From assembly GCF_965277665.1 (NCBI RefSeq), contig NZ_OZ255835.1, positions 558,001 to 622,000 on the forward strand: a DNA stretch of 64,000 nt, written 5' to 3'. The translations under genes were made by a program, and so were the position numbers. The notes beneath the pieces were generated by a model. That model was not told the origin of the DNA, searched no databases, and was given only the letters and a program-made list of their open reading frames with translations. Positions 41,647-50,432 of the stretch are shown piece by piece. The stretch comes from Lichenicoccus sp965277665. GTDB taxonomy: Bacteria > Pseudomonadota > Alphaproteobacteria > Acetobacterales > Acetobacteraceae. The number at the start of each line of letters is the position of its first letter. The stretch's first letter is position 1.

Positions 41647-42602
41647 ACGAGATAAGCACGGCAACGGGTGGGGCCACGCCGACCTTCGACTGCCGCGTCG
41701 CGTTCGCCGAGACGCTCGCCGAGCTGGCGCGCGCGGATCGCCGCATCGTCGCTGTCTGCAACGACTCTGTCGGATCCTCGAACCTCGTGGCATTCCAGAG
41801 GGAGTTTCCCGACCGCCTGGTCAATGTCGGGATCGCCGAGCAGAACATGGTCGGCGTCGCCGCCGGCCTCGCCAATGCCGGGTTGATCCCGTTCGTGTCC
41901 TGCGCCGGACCGTTCCTGACCGCGCGCGCGCTCGAGCAGATCAAGGCCGACATCGCCTACAACAACTACCATGTCGTGCTGTGCGGCCAGAGCCCGGGCC
42001 TGTCGTACGGCGAGCTCGGCCCGACGCACCACTCCATCGAGGATTTTTCCTGGATGCGGGCGCTGACCGACCTCACCATCCTGAACCCGGCCGATCCGAA
42101 GCAGACGGCCGATGCGCTGCGCTGGGCCGCCGGCGCGCAGCGGCCAGTCTATATGCGCATCGGGCGCTTCAAGGTGCCGGCGGTGACGCCCGAGGACGCC
42201 GCCTTCGTTCCGGGGCGTGCCCTGACGCTGCGGCAGGGCACGGATGTGACGCTGATCGCGACCGGCGTGCTGGTCTCGCGTGCGCTGGAGGCCGCCGAAC
42301 GCCTGGCGGCTTCGGGCATCTCGGCCCGTGTGCTCAACATGGCGACGATCGCGCCGCTCGACGACGAGGCGGTGCTGGCGGCGGCCCGCGAGACCCGGGG
42401 GATCGTGACCGCGGAGGAGGCGATCGCGACCGGCGGCCTGGGCGCCGCGGTGGCGGAACTGGTGGTGCAGCAGCATCCGGTGCGCATGCGCATCCTCGGC
42501 GTGCCGCACTTCGCGCCGACCGGGAGTGCCGGCTTCCTGCTCGATCATTTCGGCCTGAACGCGGCCGGGATCGCCGATGCCGCACGCGGGCTGCTGGCCT
42601 GA
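41643..42602 (+). CDS. Split transketolase, C-terminal subunit
   Basis: This 319-residue subunit has the pyrimidine-binding domain with the catalytic glutamate (VNVGIAEQNMVGVAAGLA, about residue 66) and the loop SYGELGPTHHSIED, followed by the C-terminal transketolase fold (about 190-315). Its ATG overlaps the stop of the N-terminal subunit (ATGA), ensuring equal production. Together they transfer a two-carbon ketol unit. The acceptor and donor in this pathway cannot be read from sequence. Confidence 0.88.
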   Translation: MNEISTATGGATPTFDCRVAFAETLAELARADRRIVAVCNDSVGSSNLVAFQREFPDRLVNVGIAEQNMVGVAAGLANAGLIPFVSCAGPFLTARALEQIKADIAYNNYHVVLCGQSPGLSYGELGPTHHSIEDFSWMRALTDLTILNPADPKQTADALRWAAGAQRPVYMRIGRFKVPAVTPEDAAFVPGRALTLRQGTDVTLIATGVLVSRALEAAERLAASGISARVLNMATIAPLDDEAVLAAARETRGIVTAEEAIATGGLGAAVAELVVQQHPVRMRILGVPHFAPTGSAGFLLDHFGLNAAGIADAARGLLA

Positions 42603-42604
42603 TC

Positions 42605-44128
42605 ATGCCGGTGCCCTCGCGCCAAGGCCCGTTCATCCTGGCGATCGACCAGGGCACCAGTGCCACCAAGAGCGCGCTGATCGACGCGGCCGGCCGGTTC
42701 GTCGCACGCGGTTCGGCACCCTTGACCGAGCGGCATCCGAAGCCGGGCTGGGTCGAGCAGGACGGGCGGGAGATCTGGGCGAGTGTCCGCGAGGCGGTCC
42801 GGCGCTGCCTCGACGGCGTCGATGCAAGGGCCGTGCAGGCCGGGGCGATCGTGGCGGTCGGCCTGAGCACGCAGCGCGAGAGCGTGCTGCTCTGGGATGC
42901 CGCGACCGGCGAGCCGGTGTCCCCGGTGATCTCCTGGCAGGACCAGCGCGGCACCGAACTCTGCGATGCCCTGCGCTCGGACGCGACCGAGCAGCTGGTG
43001 CGCCTGCGCACCGGCCTGCCGCTCGATCCGATGTTTTCCGCGGTCAAGGCAAGCTGGCTGCTCGACGCGCATGATCCGGACCGGGTGCGGTCGAAGGCGG
43101 GTGCGATCCGCCTCGGCACCATCGATAGCTGGCTGCTGGCCTGCCTGTCGGGCGAGCATCTGATCGAGGCCGGCAATGCCTCGCGTACCCAGCTGCTCAA
43201 CGTGGCCAGGGTGGACTGGGACGATGACCTGCCGGCCCTGTTCGGTATTCCGCGCGCCTGCCTGCCGCGGATCGTTGCCTCCACCGGGCCGTTCCCGGCG
43301 ACGCGTGGCCTCGGACCGCTGCCGGACGGCACGCCACTGCATGCGGTGATGGGCGACAGCCACGCCGCCCTGTTCGGCCACGGCGCCCTGGCACCCGGCC
43401 AGGTCAAGGCGACCTATGGCACCGGCTCCTCGGTGATGGGGCTGCTGGCGCATCCCTCCGAGCTGCAGGCCGGCCTGTGCCTGACCATCGGCTGGATGAC
43501 CGACCGGCCGGCCTACGCGGCGGAAGGCAATATCCGGTCGTCGGGTGCGACACTGCGCTGGCTGGCCTCGATCCTCGATGTCGAGGTGCCGGCGCTGGTC
43601 GCGATGGGCCTGGCGGCGGCCAGCGACGGCGTCGTGCTGGTGCCGGGGTTCGGCGGCCTGGGCGCACCCTGGTGGGATCGCAACGCGGTCGGCCTGCTCA
43701 GCAACCTCACCCTCGGCACGTCGCGGGCAGCGCTCGCGCGCGCCGCGCTGGAGTCCGTGGTGAATCAGGTCGGCGACCTGGTCGAGGCGATCGCGCACTC
43801 GGTCGGCGAGGTCAGCACCTTGTTTGTCGATGGCGGTCCGATGCGCTCGGATGGGCTGGTGCAGATGCAGGCCGACCGCATCGGCCGCCCGGTGCTGCGC
43901 GCCTCGGAACCGGAATTGTCGGCGCTGGGGGTGGCGCATCTGGCCGGTCTCGCCGGCGGCCTGTGGTCGCGCGAAGACCTCGAGGCGTTGCCCAGGCCAC
44001 GTGACCGTTTCGAGCCCGGATCGGAGAGCCCCGCGAGCCGCGAACGAGTCCGGCAATGGTACGATGCGGTCGCGCGGGCCGGAAGCCGCGCCGTCAGGGA
44101 GATTGGCCCCAAGGAGATCGCGCGATGA
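42605..44128 (+). CDS. FGGY-family carbohydrate kinase
   Basis: This 507-residue kinase has the ATP-binding N-terminal motif ILAIDQGTSATKSALID, the glycerol-kinase-like KPGWVEQDGREIW, the hinge region VMGDSHAALFGHGAL, the nucleotide-loop KATYGTGSSVMG and the C-terminal FGGY-2 signature FVDGGPMRSDGLVQMQAD. It resembles glycerol kinase more than xylulokinase in the first third. The start is two bases after the transketolase stop. It would phosphorylate a ketose or polyol delivered by the ABC importer, giving the transketolase substrate; candidates are apulose, erythrulose or a pentulose. Confidence 0.85.
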   Translation: MPVPSRQGPFILAIDQGTSATKSALIDAAGRFVARGSAPLTERHPKPGWVEQDGREIWASVREAVRRCLDGVDARAVQAGAIVAVGLSTQRESVLLWDAATGEPVSPVISWQDQRGTELCDALRSDATEQLVRLRTGLPLDPMFSAVKASWLLDAHDPDRVRSKAGAIRLGTIDSWLLACLSGEHLIEAGNASRTQLLNVARVDWDDDLPALFGIPRACLPRIVASTGPFPATRGLGPLPDGTPLHAVMGDSHAALFGHGALAPGQVKATYGTGSSVMGLLAHPSELQAGLCLTIGWMTDRPAYAAEGNIRSSGATLRWLASILDVEVPALVAMGLAAASDGVVLVPGFGGLGAPWWDRNAVGLLSNLTLGTSRAALARAALESVVNQVGDLVEAIAHSVGEVSTLFVDGGPMRSDGLVQMQADRIGRPVLRASEPELSALGVAHLAGLAGGLWSREDLEALPRPRDRFEPGSESPASRERVRQWYDAVARAGSRAVREIGPKEIAR

Positions 44129-45144
44129 GCGTCCAGGACAAGCCGGCTGCCATGCGGCCGATCCCGGCTCCCGGCCAGGAGGAGCCGCGGCAGGCCGGCC
44201 ACAGTCGGCTGTGGCGCCTCGTCGGCGGCGCGCAGGGGCCGCTGATCGGGCTGGTGCTGCTCTGCGTGGTGTTCGCGCTGAGCAGCAACGTGTTCCTGTC
44301 GCTGCGCAATGCGCTGAACGTGGTCGATCAGATCACCACGCTCGGCATCCTGGCACTCGGCATGACCGGCGTCATCATCATCGGCGGCATCGACCTGTCG
44401 GTCGGATCGATCCTCGCCCTGTCGATCATGGTGCTCGGCTGGCTGCCGCAGGATTACGGCATTCCGTTCTGGCTCGGGCTGGTGCTGTGCATCGCCGCCG
44501 GTGGCCTGTGCGGCCTGGTGAACGGCCTGCTGGTGACACGGGCGCGGCTGCCGGCCTTCATCGCGACGCTGACGATGATGTCGGTGGCGCGCGGGCTTGC
44601 CAACATCACCACCGACGGGCAGCAGATCGTCGGCTACCCGGACTGGTTCACCGGGCTTGCCACCGAGCGGCATCTCGGGGTGCTGTCGGCGACGGTCGGG
44701 CTGTTCGTGGCGCTGTCCATCGCCGGCTGGATCTTTCTGCGGTATCGCACCACCGGCCGCAACCTGTATGCGATCGGCGGCAGCGTGGAAGTGGCGCGTC
44801 TCGCCGGGATCAAGGTCGCCAGGCTCACGGTCGCGGTCTATGTCGCATCGGGCCTGCTCGCCGGCGTCGCCGCCGCGGTGATGGCGGCCCGCCTCGACAG
44901 CTCGCAGCCTTCGGCCGGCCTCGGCTACGAACTCGACGCCATCGCCGCGGTGGTGATCGGCGGCGCGAGCCTCTCGGGCGGCATCGGCAGCATCGCCGGG
45001 ACCGTCGTCGGCGTCTTCATCATCGGCGTCCTGCATAACGGCCTCAATCTTCTCGGCATCTCCCCCTTCATCCAGCAGGTGGTGATCGGCTGCGTGATCG
45101 CGGTCGCGGTAACCTTCGACACCATGCGCCGGCGCCAAGCATGA
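44125..45144 (+). CDS. Sugar ABC transporter permease (RbsC-like)
   Basis: This 339-residue protein has about ten membrane helices and the family hallmark GVIIIGGIDLSVGSILALS (about residues 85-103), then the cytoplasmic loop YRTTGRNLYAIGGSVEVARLAGIKV. The ATG overlaps the kinase stop (ATGA). The TGA stop lies inside the short palindrome of repeat C2. It forms an importer with the binding protein and ATPase below. Confidence 0.88.
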   Translation: MSVQDKPAAMRPIPAPGQEEPRQAGHSRLWRLVGGAQGPLIGLVLLCVVFALSSNVFLSLRNALNVVDQITTLGILALGMTGVIIIGGIDLSVGSILALSIMVLGWLPQDYGIPFWLGLVLCIAAGGLCGLVNGLLVTRARLPAFIATLTMMSVARGLANITTDGQQIVGYPDWFTGLATERHLGVLSATVGLFVALSIAGWIFLRYRTTGRNLYAIGGSVEVARLAGIKVARLTVAVYVASGLLAGVAAAVMAARLDSSQPSAGLGYELDAIAAVVIGGASLSGGIGSIAGTVVGVFIIGVLHNGLNLLGISPFIQQVVIGCVIAVAVTFDTMRRRQA

Positions 45145-45160
45145 TCCAATCGATCATGCT
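45138..45160. repeat. Family C hairpin, partial copy C2
   Basis: AGCATGATC and GATCATGCT form nine-base arms around CAATC, followed by CCGCTTGACGATCTAG, which matches the short-stem end of copies C1 and C3. The long stem is absent. The permease TGA stop codon (45142-45144) is within the left arm, exactly as the deaminase stop is in C1. Confidence 0.7.
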
Positions 45161-45213
45161 CCGCTTGACGATCTAGAACTTCCCCGGCGGCTTCAATCAA
45201 ACAAGGAAACGAC

Positions 45214-46149
45214 ATGTCCAAGCTCGCATCGCTCGCCTGCACCATCCTGGCTGCGGGAAGTCTCGCCGCTGCACTGCCCGCTACCGCCCAGGCGCAGACC
45301 ACCGTCGGCCTCGCGGTCGCCAACCTGCAGGCGGACTTCTTCAACCAGATCAAGCAGTCGGTATCCGCCGAGGCGCGCGCGCGCGGCGTGCAGCTGGTCG
45401 TGGTGGATGCGCACGGCGATTCCGCAACCCAGGTCAACCAGATCCAGGATCTGATCACCCGCGGCGTCAAGGCGATCATCTACATCCCGGCCGGCGCCAC
45501 CGCCGCCGGCGTGCCGGTGCGCGCGGCGCAGGCGGCGCATATCCCGGTGATCGCGGTCGACCGCAACGCGCCGGACGCGCCCGCCAACAGCTTCATCGCC
45601 ACCGACAGCGTGCATGCCGCGCGCATCCTCGGCGACTTCGTCTGCAAGACGGTGCAGGGCCGCGGCCGCGTCGCGATCATCCAGGGCCAGATCGGCACCA
45701 CGCCGGAACAGGACCGTGCCAAGGGGTTCAACGCAGCGGTGCAGGCCTGCCCCGGCCTGAAGATCGTGGCGCAGCAGCCGAGCCAGGAATGGTCGCAGAG
45801 CGAGGGCTTCTCGATCGCGCAGGACATGCTGCAGCGTCATCCCGACATCACCGTGTTCTTCGGCCGCGCCGACGGGCTGGCGCTTGGCTCGGCACAGGCG
45901 GTGAAGGTCGGCAACCTCGACCATCCGGTGACGATCGTCGGCTTCGACGGCGATGTCGCCGGGTTGAAGGCGGTGCAGAAGGGCACGCTCGCCGCCACGA
46001 TGACGCAGAAGACGCGCTATATGGGCAAGCTGGCACTCGATACGGCGCTCGACCTGATCGCCGGCAAGACCGTGCCTCCGCTGCAGCTGCAGGCGGCGGT
46101 GCTGACCACCAAGGCCAACGTGGCACCGTTCATCGCCCAGCACCCCTGA
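45214..46149 (+). CDS. Sugar ABC transporter substrate-binding protein (RbsB-like)
   Basis: This 311-residue periplasmic protein has a signal peptide (about residues 1-27, LPATAQAQ) and a type I periplasmic fold: VGLAVANLQADFFNQIKQS, GVKAIIYIPAGATAAGVPV, IPVIAVDRNA, FFGRADGLALGSAQAVK. AAGGAAACG precedes the ATG. The TGA stop is flush with repeat A3. It binds the sugar or polyol for the permease and ATPase of the same array. Confidence 0.88.
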   Translation: MSKLASLACTILAAGSLAAALPATAQAQTTVGLAVANLQADFFNQIKQSVSAEARARGVQLVVVDAHGDSATQVNQIQDLITRGVKAIIYIPAGATAAGVPVRAAQAAHIPVIAVDRNAPDAPANSFIATDSVHAARILGDFVCKTVQGRGRVAIIQGQIGTTPEQDRAKGFNAAVQACPGLKIVAQQPSQEWSQSEGFSIAQDMLQRHPDITVFFGRADGLALGSAQAVKVGNLDHPVTIVGFDGDVAGLKAVQKGTLAATMTQKTRYMGKLALDTALDLIAGKTVPPLQLQAAVLTTKANVAPFIAQHP

Positions 46150-46339
46150 GAGCTTGTTTGCAAACGCCTGCTGCTGGCGATCCCCGGCTTTCAAGGTTGG
46201 GCGCCTTTCCTCCGCTCCGTTGCTCACGGCCCCACTGTTCAAGCATGGGCGGCCGCTCCGCTCCGGTGCTCGGAAAGTCGCGCCGGCCGCGGTCCTGCGG
46301 CCCGCTCTCATCCAGCATCAGGGGTTTTCAAACAAGCTC
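46150..46339. repeat. Family A palindromic element, copy A3
   Basis: This 190-bp element has ends GAGCTTGTTTGCAAACGCC and, inverted, GAGCTTGTTTGAAAACCCC. The direct triplet TGA flanks both sides (46147-46149 and 46340-46342); the first is the stop codon of the binding-protein gene. It separates that gene from the ATPase gene of the same transporter. The interior is closest to copy A5 (GCGCCTTTCCTCCGCTCCG and GGTGCTCGGAAAGTC shared). Confidence 0.82.
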
Positions 46340-46373
46340 TGAGATCAAGGCGGCTTCTGCAAGGAACACCGAC

Positions 46374-47888
46374 ATGTTGTCACCGTGTTTGGAACCCGAT
46401 CCCCGCCAGGCGGCGGTGCGGCTGTCGCTGCAGGGGATCACCAAGAGCTACGGCACGGTGCGGGTGCTGCATGGCATCGACCTCGAGGTGCACGAAGGCC
46501 GCATGCTGGCGCTGCTCGGCGAGAACGGCGCCGGCAAGTCGACGCTGTCCGCGATCATCGCGGGCCTCACCGCACCCGATGCCGGCCGCATGCTCTGGGA
46601 GGGCGCTGCATACGTGCCGCATTGTCCCGCCGATGCGATGGCGGCCGGCATCGGCCTGATCCACCAGGAGATGCGGCTGCTGCCGGATCTCAGCATCGCC
46701 GAGAACGTGTTTGTCGGAAGGCTGCCGATGCGCGGCGGCCGCATCGATCGCGACAGCATGAACCGCCGCGCGTCGGCGCAGCTCTTGCGGCTCGGTCTCG
46801 ACGTGTCGCCGACGCGCAAGGTGCGCGGCCTCAGCGTCGCCGCCCAGCAGCAGGTCGAGATCGCCAAGGCGCTGACCCTGCGGGCACGGTTGCTGATCCT
46901 CGACGAGCCGACCGCAGCCCTCGGGCTCGCCGAGACCGAGCGCCTGTTCGAGCAGGTGCGGCGGCTGAAGCAGGAGGGCTTCTCGTTCCTCTATGTGAGC
47001 CACCGGCTGGAGGAGATCGCGCAGATCGCCGACGGCATCGCGGTGCTGCGCGATGGCCAGCTGGTGGCGACGCACGACACCGCCCAGGTGCCGGTTCCGG
47101 TGCTGCTGCGCGAGATGGTGGGCCGCTCGATCGATCGGATCTTTCCCGAACGCCGCGTGCCCGGAACAGCGGAGGTGCTGCGTGTCGAGGGGCTGACCTC
47201 GGCCGCCGGCGCGTTCCGCGACGTCGATTTCACCGTGCATTCCGGCGAGGTGTTCGGCATCGCCGGCATCGTCGGCGCCGGTCGCACGGAGCTGGTGCGC
47301 GCGATCGCCGGCGCCGATCCGGTGGCGTCGGGGACCATCACGCTGGACGGTCGCCGGCTGCGCACCGGCCATCCGGACGACGCGATCCGCGCCGGCATCG
47401 TGCTGGTGCCCGAGGATCGCAAGGGGCAGGGCGTGGTGCTCGACCATTCGATCACCGACAACCTCGCGCTTGGCAACATGGACCGGCTGGCGCGGGCCGG
47501 CTGGCTGTCGCCGCGCCGGGCGCGGGAGTTCGCGGCGGGACTGGTGCGCCGGCTCGGCGTCAAGGGGCGGCCGGAGCAGACTGCCGGGTCGCTGTCCGGC
47601 GGCAACCAGCAGAAGCTGGTGATCGCGCGCTGGGTCGCGCGCAGCCCGCGCGTGTTCATCCTCGACGAGCCGACGCGCGGCATCGACATGGGCGCACGCG
47701 CCGCAATCTATGACGTGATCGCAGCACTGGCGGCCGAGGGCATGGCGGTGATCGTGGTGTCGTCCGATCTTGAGGAAGTGCTCGGCCTCGCGCACCGGGT
47801 CATGGTGCTGGCGCGCGGCCGGCAGATGGGCGTGCTGGACCGGAGCGAGGCAAGCAACATACGTGTCATGGAACTGGCAACAGCATAG
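46374..47888 (+). CDS. Sugar ABC transporter ATP-binding protein, double cassette (RbsA-like)
   Basis: This 504-residue protein has two nucleotide-binding domains. The first has GENGAGKS, a variant signature LSVAAQQQVEIAK and LLILDEPTAALG. The second has the usual degenerate P-loop GIVGAGRTELVR, an intact SLSGGNQQKLVIAR and VFILDEPTRGIDMGA. This asymmetry is normal for RbsA/MglA. AAGGAAC lies before the ATG, just after repeat A3. The TAG stop takes its final G from repeat A4. Confidence 0.9.
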   Translation: MLSPCLEPDPRQAAVRLSLQGITKSYGTVRVLHGIDLEVHEGRMLALLGENGAGKSTLSAIIAGLTAPDAGRMLWEGAAYVPHCPADAMAAGIGLIHQEMRLLPDLSIAENVFVGRLPMRGGRIDRDSMNRRASAQLLRLGLDVSPTRKVRGLSVAAQQQVEIAKALTLRARLLILDEPTAALGLAETERLFEQVRRLKQEGFSFLYVSHRLEEIAQIADGIAVLRDGQLVATHDTAQVPVPVLLREMVGRSIDRIFPERRVPGTAEVLRVEGLTSAAGAFRDVDFTVHSGEVFGIAGIVGAGRTELVRAIAGADPVASGTITLDGRRLRTGHPDDAIRAGIVLVPEDRKGQGVVLDHSITDNLALGNMDRLARAGWLSPRRAREFAAGLVRRLGVKGRPEQTAGSLSGGNQQKLVIARWVARSPRVFILDEPTRGIDMGARAAIYDVIAALAAEGMAVIVVSSDLEEVLGLAHRVMVLARGRQMGVLDRSEASNIRVMELATA

Positions 47889-48046
47889 AGACCGTCTGAG
47901 AATGCACTACGGCGGTCATCCGACGCGGCTTTCTGCGCTTCCGGTGCTCACGGCCAATCAGGCCGCTCCGCTCCGGTTCTCGACAGCCACGACGGGCGGC
48001 GCCTTTGGCACCTCTGACTCGCCGTAGCACATTCTCAAACGGTCTC
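47888..48046. repeat. Family A palindromic element, copy A4
   Basis: This 159-bp element has ends GAGACCGTCTGAGAATGC and, inverted, GAGACCGTTTGAGAATGTGC. The flanks are ATA and TTG, so no clean direct repeat remains. The first G of the element completes the TAG stop of the ATPase gene. The ribosome site of the following dehydrogenase gene (GGGGAGAGG) begins immediately after the other end. The core GGTGCTCACGGCC and GGCCGCTCCGCTCCGG is conserved. Confidence 0.8.
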
Positions 48047-48061
48047 TTGGGGAGAGGATCA

Positions 48062-48826
48062 ATGGAACTGTTCAGCCTTGCCGGGCGCGTTGCTCTTGTG
48101 ACCGGTGCCGGTAGCGGGATCGGGCAGCGGGTTGCGGTCGGGCTCGCCGAGGCGGGGGCCGATGTCGGCTGCTTCGATCTCGCGTCCAGCGCCGGCCTGC
48201 AGGAGACCGTCGCGTGTATCGCTGCGATTGGCCGGCGCAGTCTCGCACTGGTGGGCGATGTCACCGATGGCGAAACGGTTGAACAGGCGGTGGCGACGCT
48301 GGAGGCGGGACTGGGGCCGCTGTCGGTGGCGTTGAACTGCGCCGGGATTGCCAATGCGGCGCCGGCGGAGGAGATGCAGCGCACGCAATGGCAGCGCATG
48401 TACGACATCAACGTGACGGGCGTGTTCCTGTCCTGCCAGGCGGAGGCGCGTGCGATGCTGCGGCACGGCGGCGGCTCGATCGTCAACATTGCCTCCATGT
48501 CCGGCATCATCGTCAATCGCGGCCTGCTGCAGGCGCACTACAATTCGGCCAAGGCTGCGGTGATCCATCTGTCCAAGAGCCTGGCGATGGAGTGGGCGGA
48601 GCGTGGGCTGCGGGTCAACTCGATCAGCCCGGGTTATACCGCGACCGCGATGAACATCCGCTCGGAGGTTGCCGACCAGGTCAAGCAGTTCGAGGCCGAC
48701 ACCCCGCTCGGGCGGATGGCGCAGGTCGATGAGCTGGTCGGGCCGGCGGTGTTCCTGTCGTCGAAGGCGGCGTCCTTCGTGACCGGGGTCGATCTGCTGG
48801 TGGATGGCGGTTTCTGCTGCTGGTAG
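48062..48826 (+). CDS. Short-chain dehydrogenase/reductase, polyol/ketose type
   Basis: This 254-residue SDR has the NAD-binding glycine motif TGAGSGIGQRV (about residues 14-24), NCAGIA, the catalytic serine in NIASMSG, the YxxxK pair in HYNSAKAAV, and the tail VDGGFCCW typical of sugar-alcohol dehydrogenases. GGGGAGAGG sits close to the ATG. In this array it probably oxidises an imported polyol to the ketose phosphorylated by the FGGY kinase, or reduces the ketose. Confidence 0.88.
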   Translation: MELFSLAGRVALVTGAGSGIGQRVAVGLAEAGADVGCFDLASSAGLQETVACIAAIGRRSLALVGDVTDGETVEQAVATLEAGLGPLSVALNCAGIANAAPAEEMQRTQWQRMYDINVTGVFLSCQAEARAMLRHGGGSIVNIASMSGIIVNRGLLQAHYNSAKAAVIHLSKSLAMEWAERGLRVNSISPGYTATAMNIRSEVADQVKQFEADTPLGRMAQVDELVGPAVFLSSKAASFVTGVDLLVDGGFCCW

Positions 48827-48837
48827 GCTGATCCCGG

Positions 48838-49797
48838 ATGGCGGCGCGCTCCGACGAGTTGCGACTGATCGCGCGGGTTGCGCGCATGTACCATCTCGAT
48901 GACATCAAGCAGAGCGACATCGCAAAACGGCTGCGCATCTCGCAGGCCGGCGTGTCGCGCCTGCTGAAACGCGCCCGCGACGAGGGCGTCGTGCGCATCT
49001 CCGTCGAGGCGCCGTCCGGCACGTTCCCCGAACTCGAGGAGCGGCTGCGGTCGCGCTTCGGGCTCACCGAGATGGTCATCGCGGAATGCGCCGAGGACCG
49101 GGAGGAGCAGATCCTGGCCCGCATCGGCGAGGCGGCGGCACAATACCTGGGAATGACCTTCCAGCCGGGCGAGGTGATCGGGATCTCGTCATGGAGCGAA
49201 AGCCTGCGGCGGACGGTCGACAATCTCGATCCCGGCCGCCACAGCGCCGCCCGCGTCGTGCAGATCCTGGGCGGCATGGGCAATCCGGCGGTGCAGGCGC
49301 ATGCCACGACGCTCACGACGCGCCTGGCGCGCTTGACCGGCGCCGCGCCGATGCTGCTGGCAACCCAGGGCGTCGCCGGCAGCGTCAGCGCGCGTGATGC
49401 GCTGGTGGCTGACCCTTACGTTGCAAGCACGATGGCGGAATTCGGGTCGCTGACCATGGCGCTGATCGGCATCGGCGCGGTTGAGCCGTCGAAGCTGCTG
49501 GCCGACAGCGGCAACATCTTCACCGACGCCGAACTGCGTGAATTGACCCGGCTGCGTGCGGCGGGTGATATCTGCCTGCATTTCTTCGACAGCGAGGGAG
49601 CGCCGATCCGTTCGCCGGTCGAGGGGCGCGTCATCGGCATCACGCTGGAGCAGTTGCAACGGGTGCCGCGCGTGATCGGCGTCGCCGGCGGGGCGCGCAA
49701 GGTGCGGGCGCTGCTGGGTGCGCTGCGCGGCCGCTTCATCGACGTGCTGGTGACGGACCAGTTCACGGCGGCGCGTCTCGACGCCGCCCCATCATGA
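48838..49797 (+). CDS. SorC/DeoR-type sugar-responsive transcriptional regulator
   Basis: This 319-residue protein has an N-terminal HTH (LIARVARMYHLDDIKQSDIA, then KRLRISQAGVSRLLKRARD) and a SorC-type sugar-phosphate-binding domain (about residues 60-319; GISSWSESLRRTVDNL, QILGGMGNPAVQ, GDICLHFFDSEG, GVAGGARKVRALLGAL). EryD and related proteins of this family control polyol catabolism. It follows the dehydrogenase by 11 bases and overlaps the next dehydrogenase (ATGA). The palindrome at 40715-40732 is a candidate operator. Confidence 0.88.
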   Translation: MAARSDELRLIARVARMYHLDDIKQSDIAKRLRISQAGVSRLLKRARDEGVVRISVEAPSGTFPELEERLRSRFGLTEMVIAECAEDREEQILARIGEAAAQYLGMTFQPGEVIGISSWSESLRRTVDNLDPGRHSAARVVQILGGMGNPAVQAHATTLTTRLARLTGAAPMLLATQGVAGSVSARDALVADPYVASTMAEFGSLTMALIGIGAVEPSKLLADSGNIFTDAELRELTRLRAAGDICLHFFDSEGAPIRSPVEGRVIGITLEQLQRVPRVIGVAGGARKVRALLGALRGRFIDVLVTDQFTAARLDAAPS

Positions 49798-50432
49798 GGG
49801 AGCAGAGCATTCCGGGAACCGCTGTCCTGGAGGGAAAAGTTGCCGTGATCACCGGCGCCAGCCGTGGCATCGGGGCCGCCATCGCCACGCGGCTGGCGCG
49901 TGACGGCGCGTCGGTGGTGCTGAGCGCCAACGAGGCGGCGGTGCACGACGTGGCAGCCGGCATCGCGCGTGATGGCGGCCGTGCGGTGGCCTGCGAGGCG
50001 GACGTGACGTCGGCGGACGATGTGGGCCGGCTCTACGACGCCGCGGAGGCGGCGTTCGGCCGGGTCGATATCTCGATCCAGAATGCCGGCATCATTACCA
50101 TCGCACGCATCGAGGCGATGACCGAGGCGGAGTGGGACCGGGTGCTGGCGGTCAACATCAAGGGCGTGTTCCTGTGCTGCCGCGAGGCGATCGCGCGCAT
50201 ACGCCGGCACAAGCAGGGTGGTCGGCTGATCAACACGGCGTCGGGACAGGCGCGGCAGGGCTTCATCTTCACGCCGCCCTACGCCGACAGCAAGTTCGGC
50301 GTCGTCGGCATCACCCAGAGCCTCGCCAAGGAGGTCGCCCGCGAAGCGATCACGGTGAACGCGTTCTGCCCCGGCATCATCGAGACCGACATGTGGGCCT
50401 ACAACGACGCCGCCTGGGGCAGGCTGCTCGTA
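49794..50432 (+). pseudogene. Second short-chain dehydrogenase, 3' end destroyed by repeat A5
   Basis: The first 213 codons are a good SDR: TGASRGIGAAIATRL, NAGIITIARI, the serine motif NTASGQARQG, YADSKFGVVG and NAFCPGIIETDMWAYNDAAWG. The normal last 40-45 residues, which end in a xTGQxxxVDGG segment, are absent. At 50433 the sequence passes into repeat A5, and the frame then runs on as meaningless codons through the repeat and across the downstream antitoxin gene. No remnant of the missing tail is visible beyond the element, so insertion was accompanied by deletion. Loss of the C-terminal strands should prevent stable folding. Confidence 0.75.
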
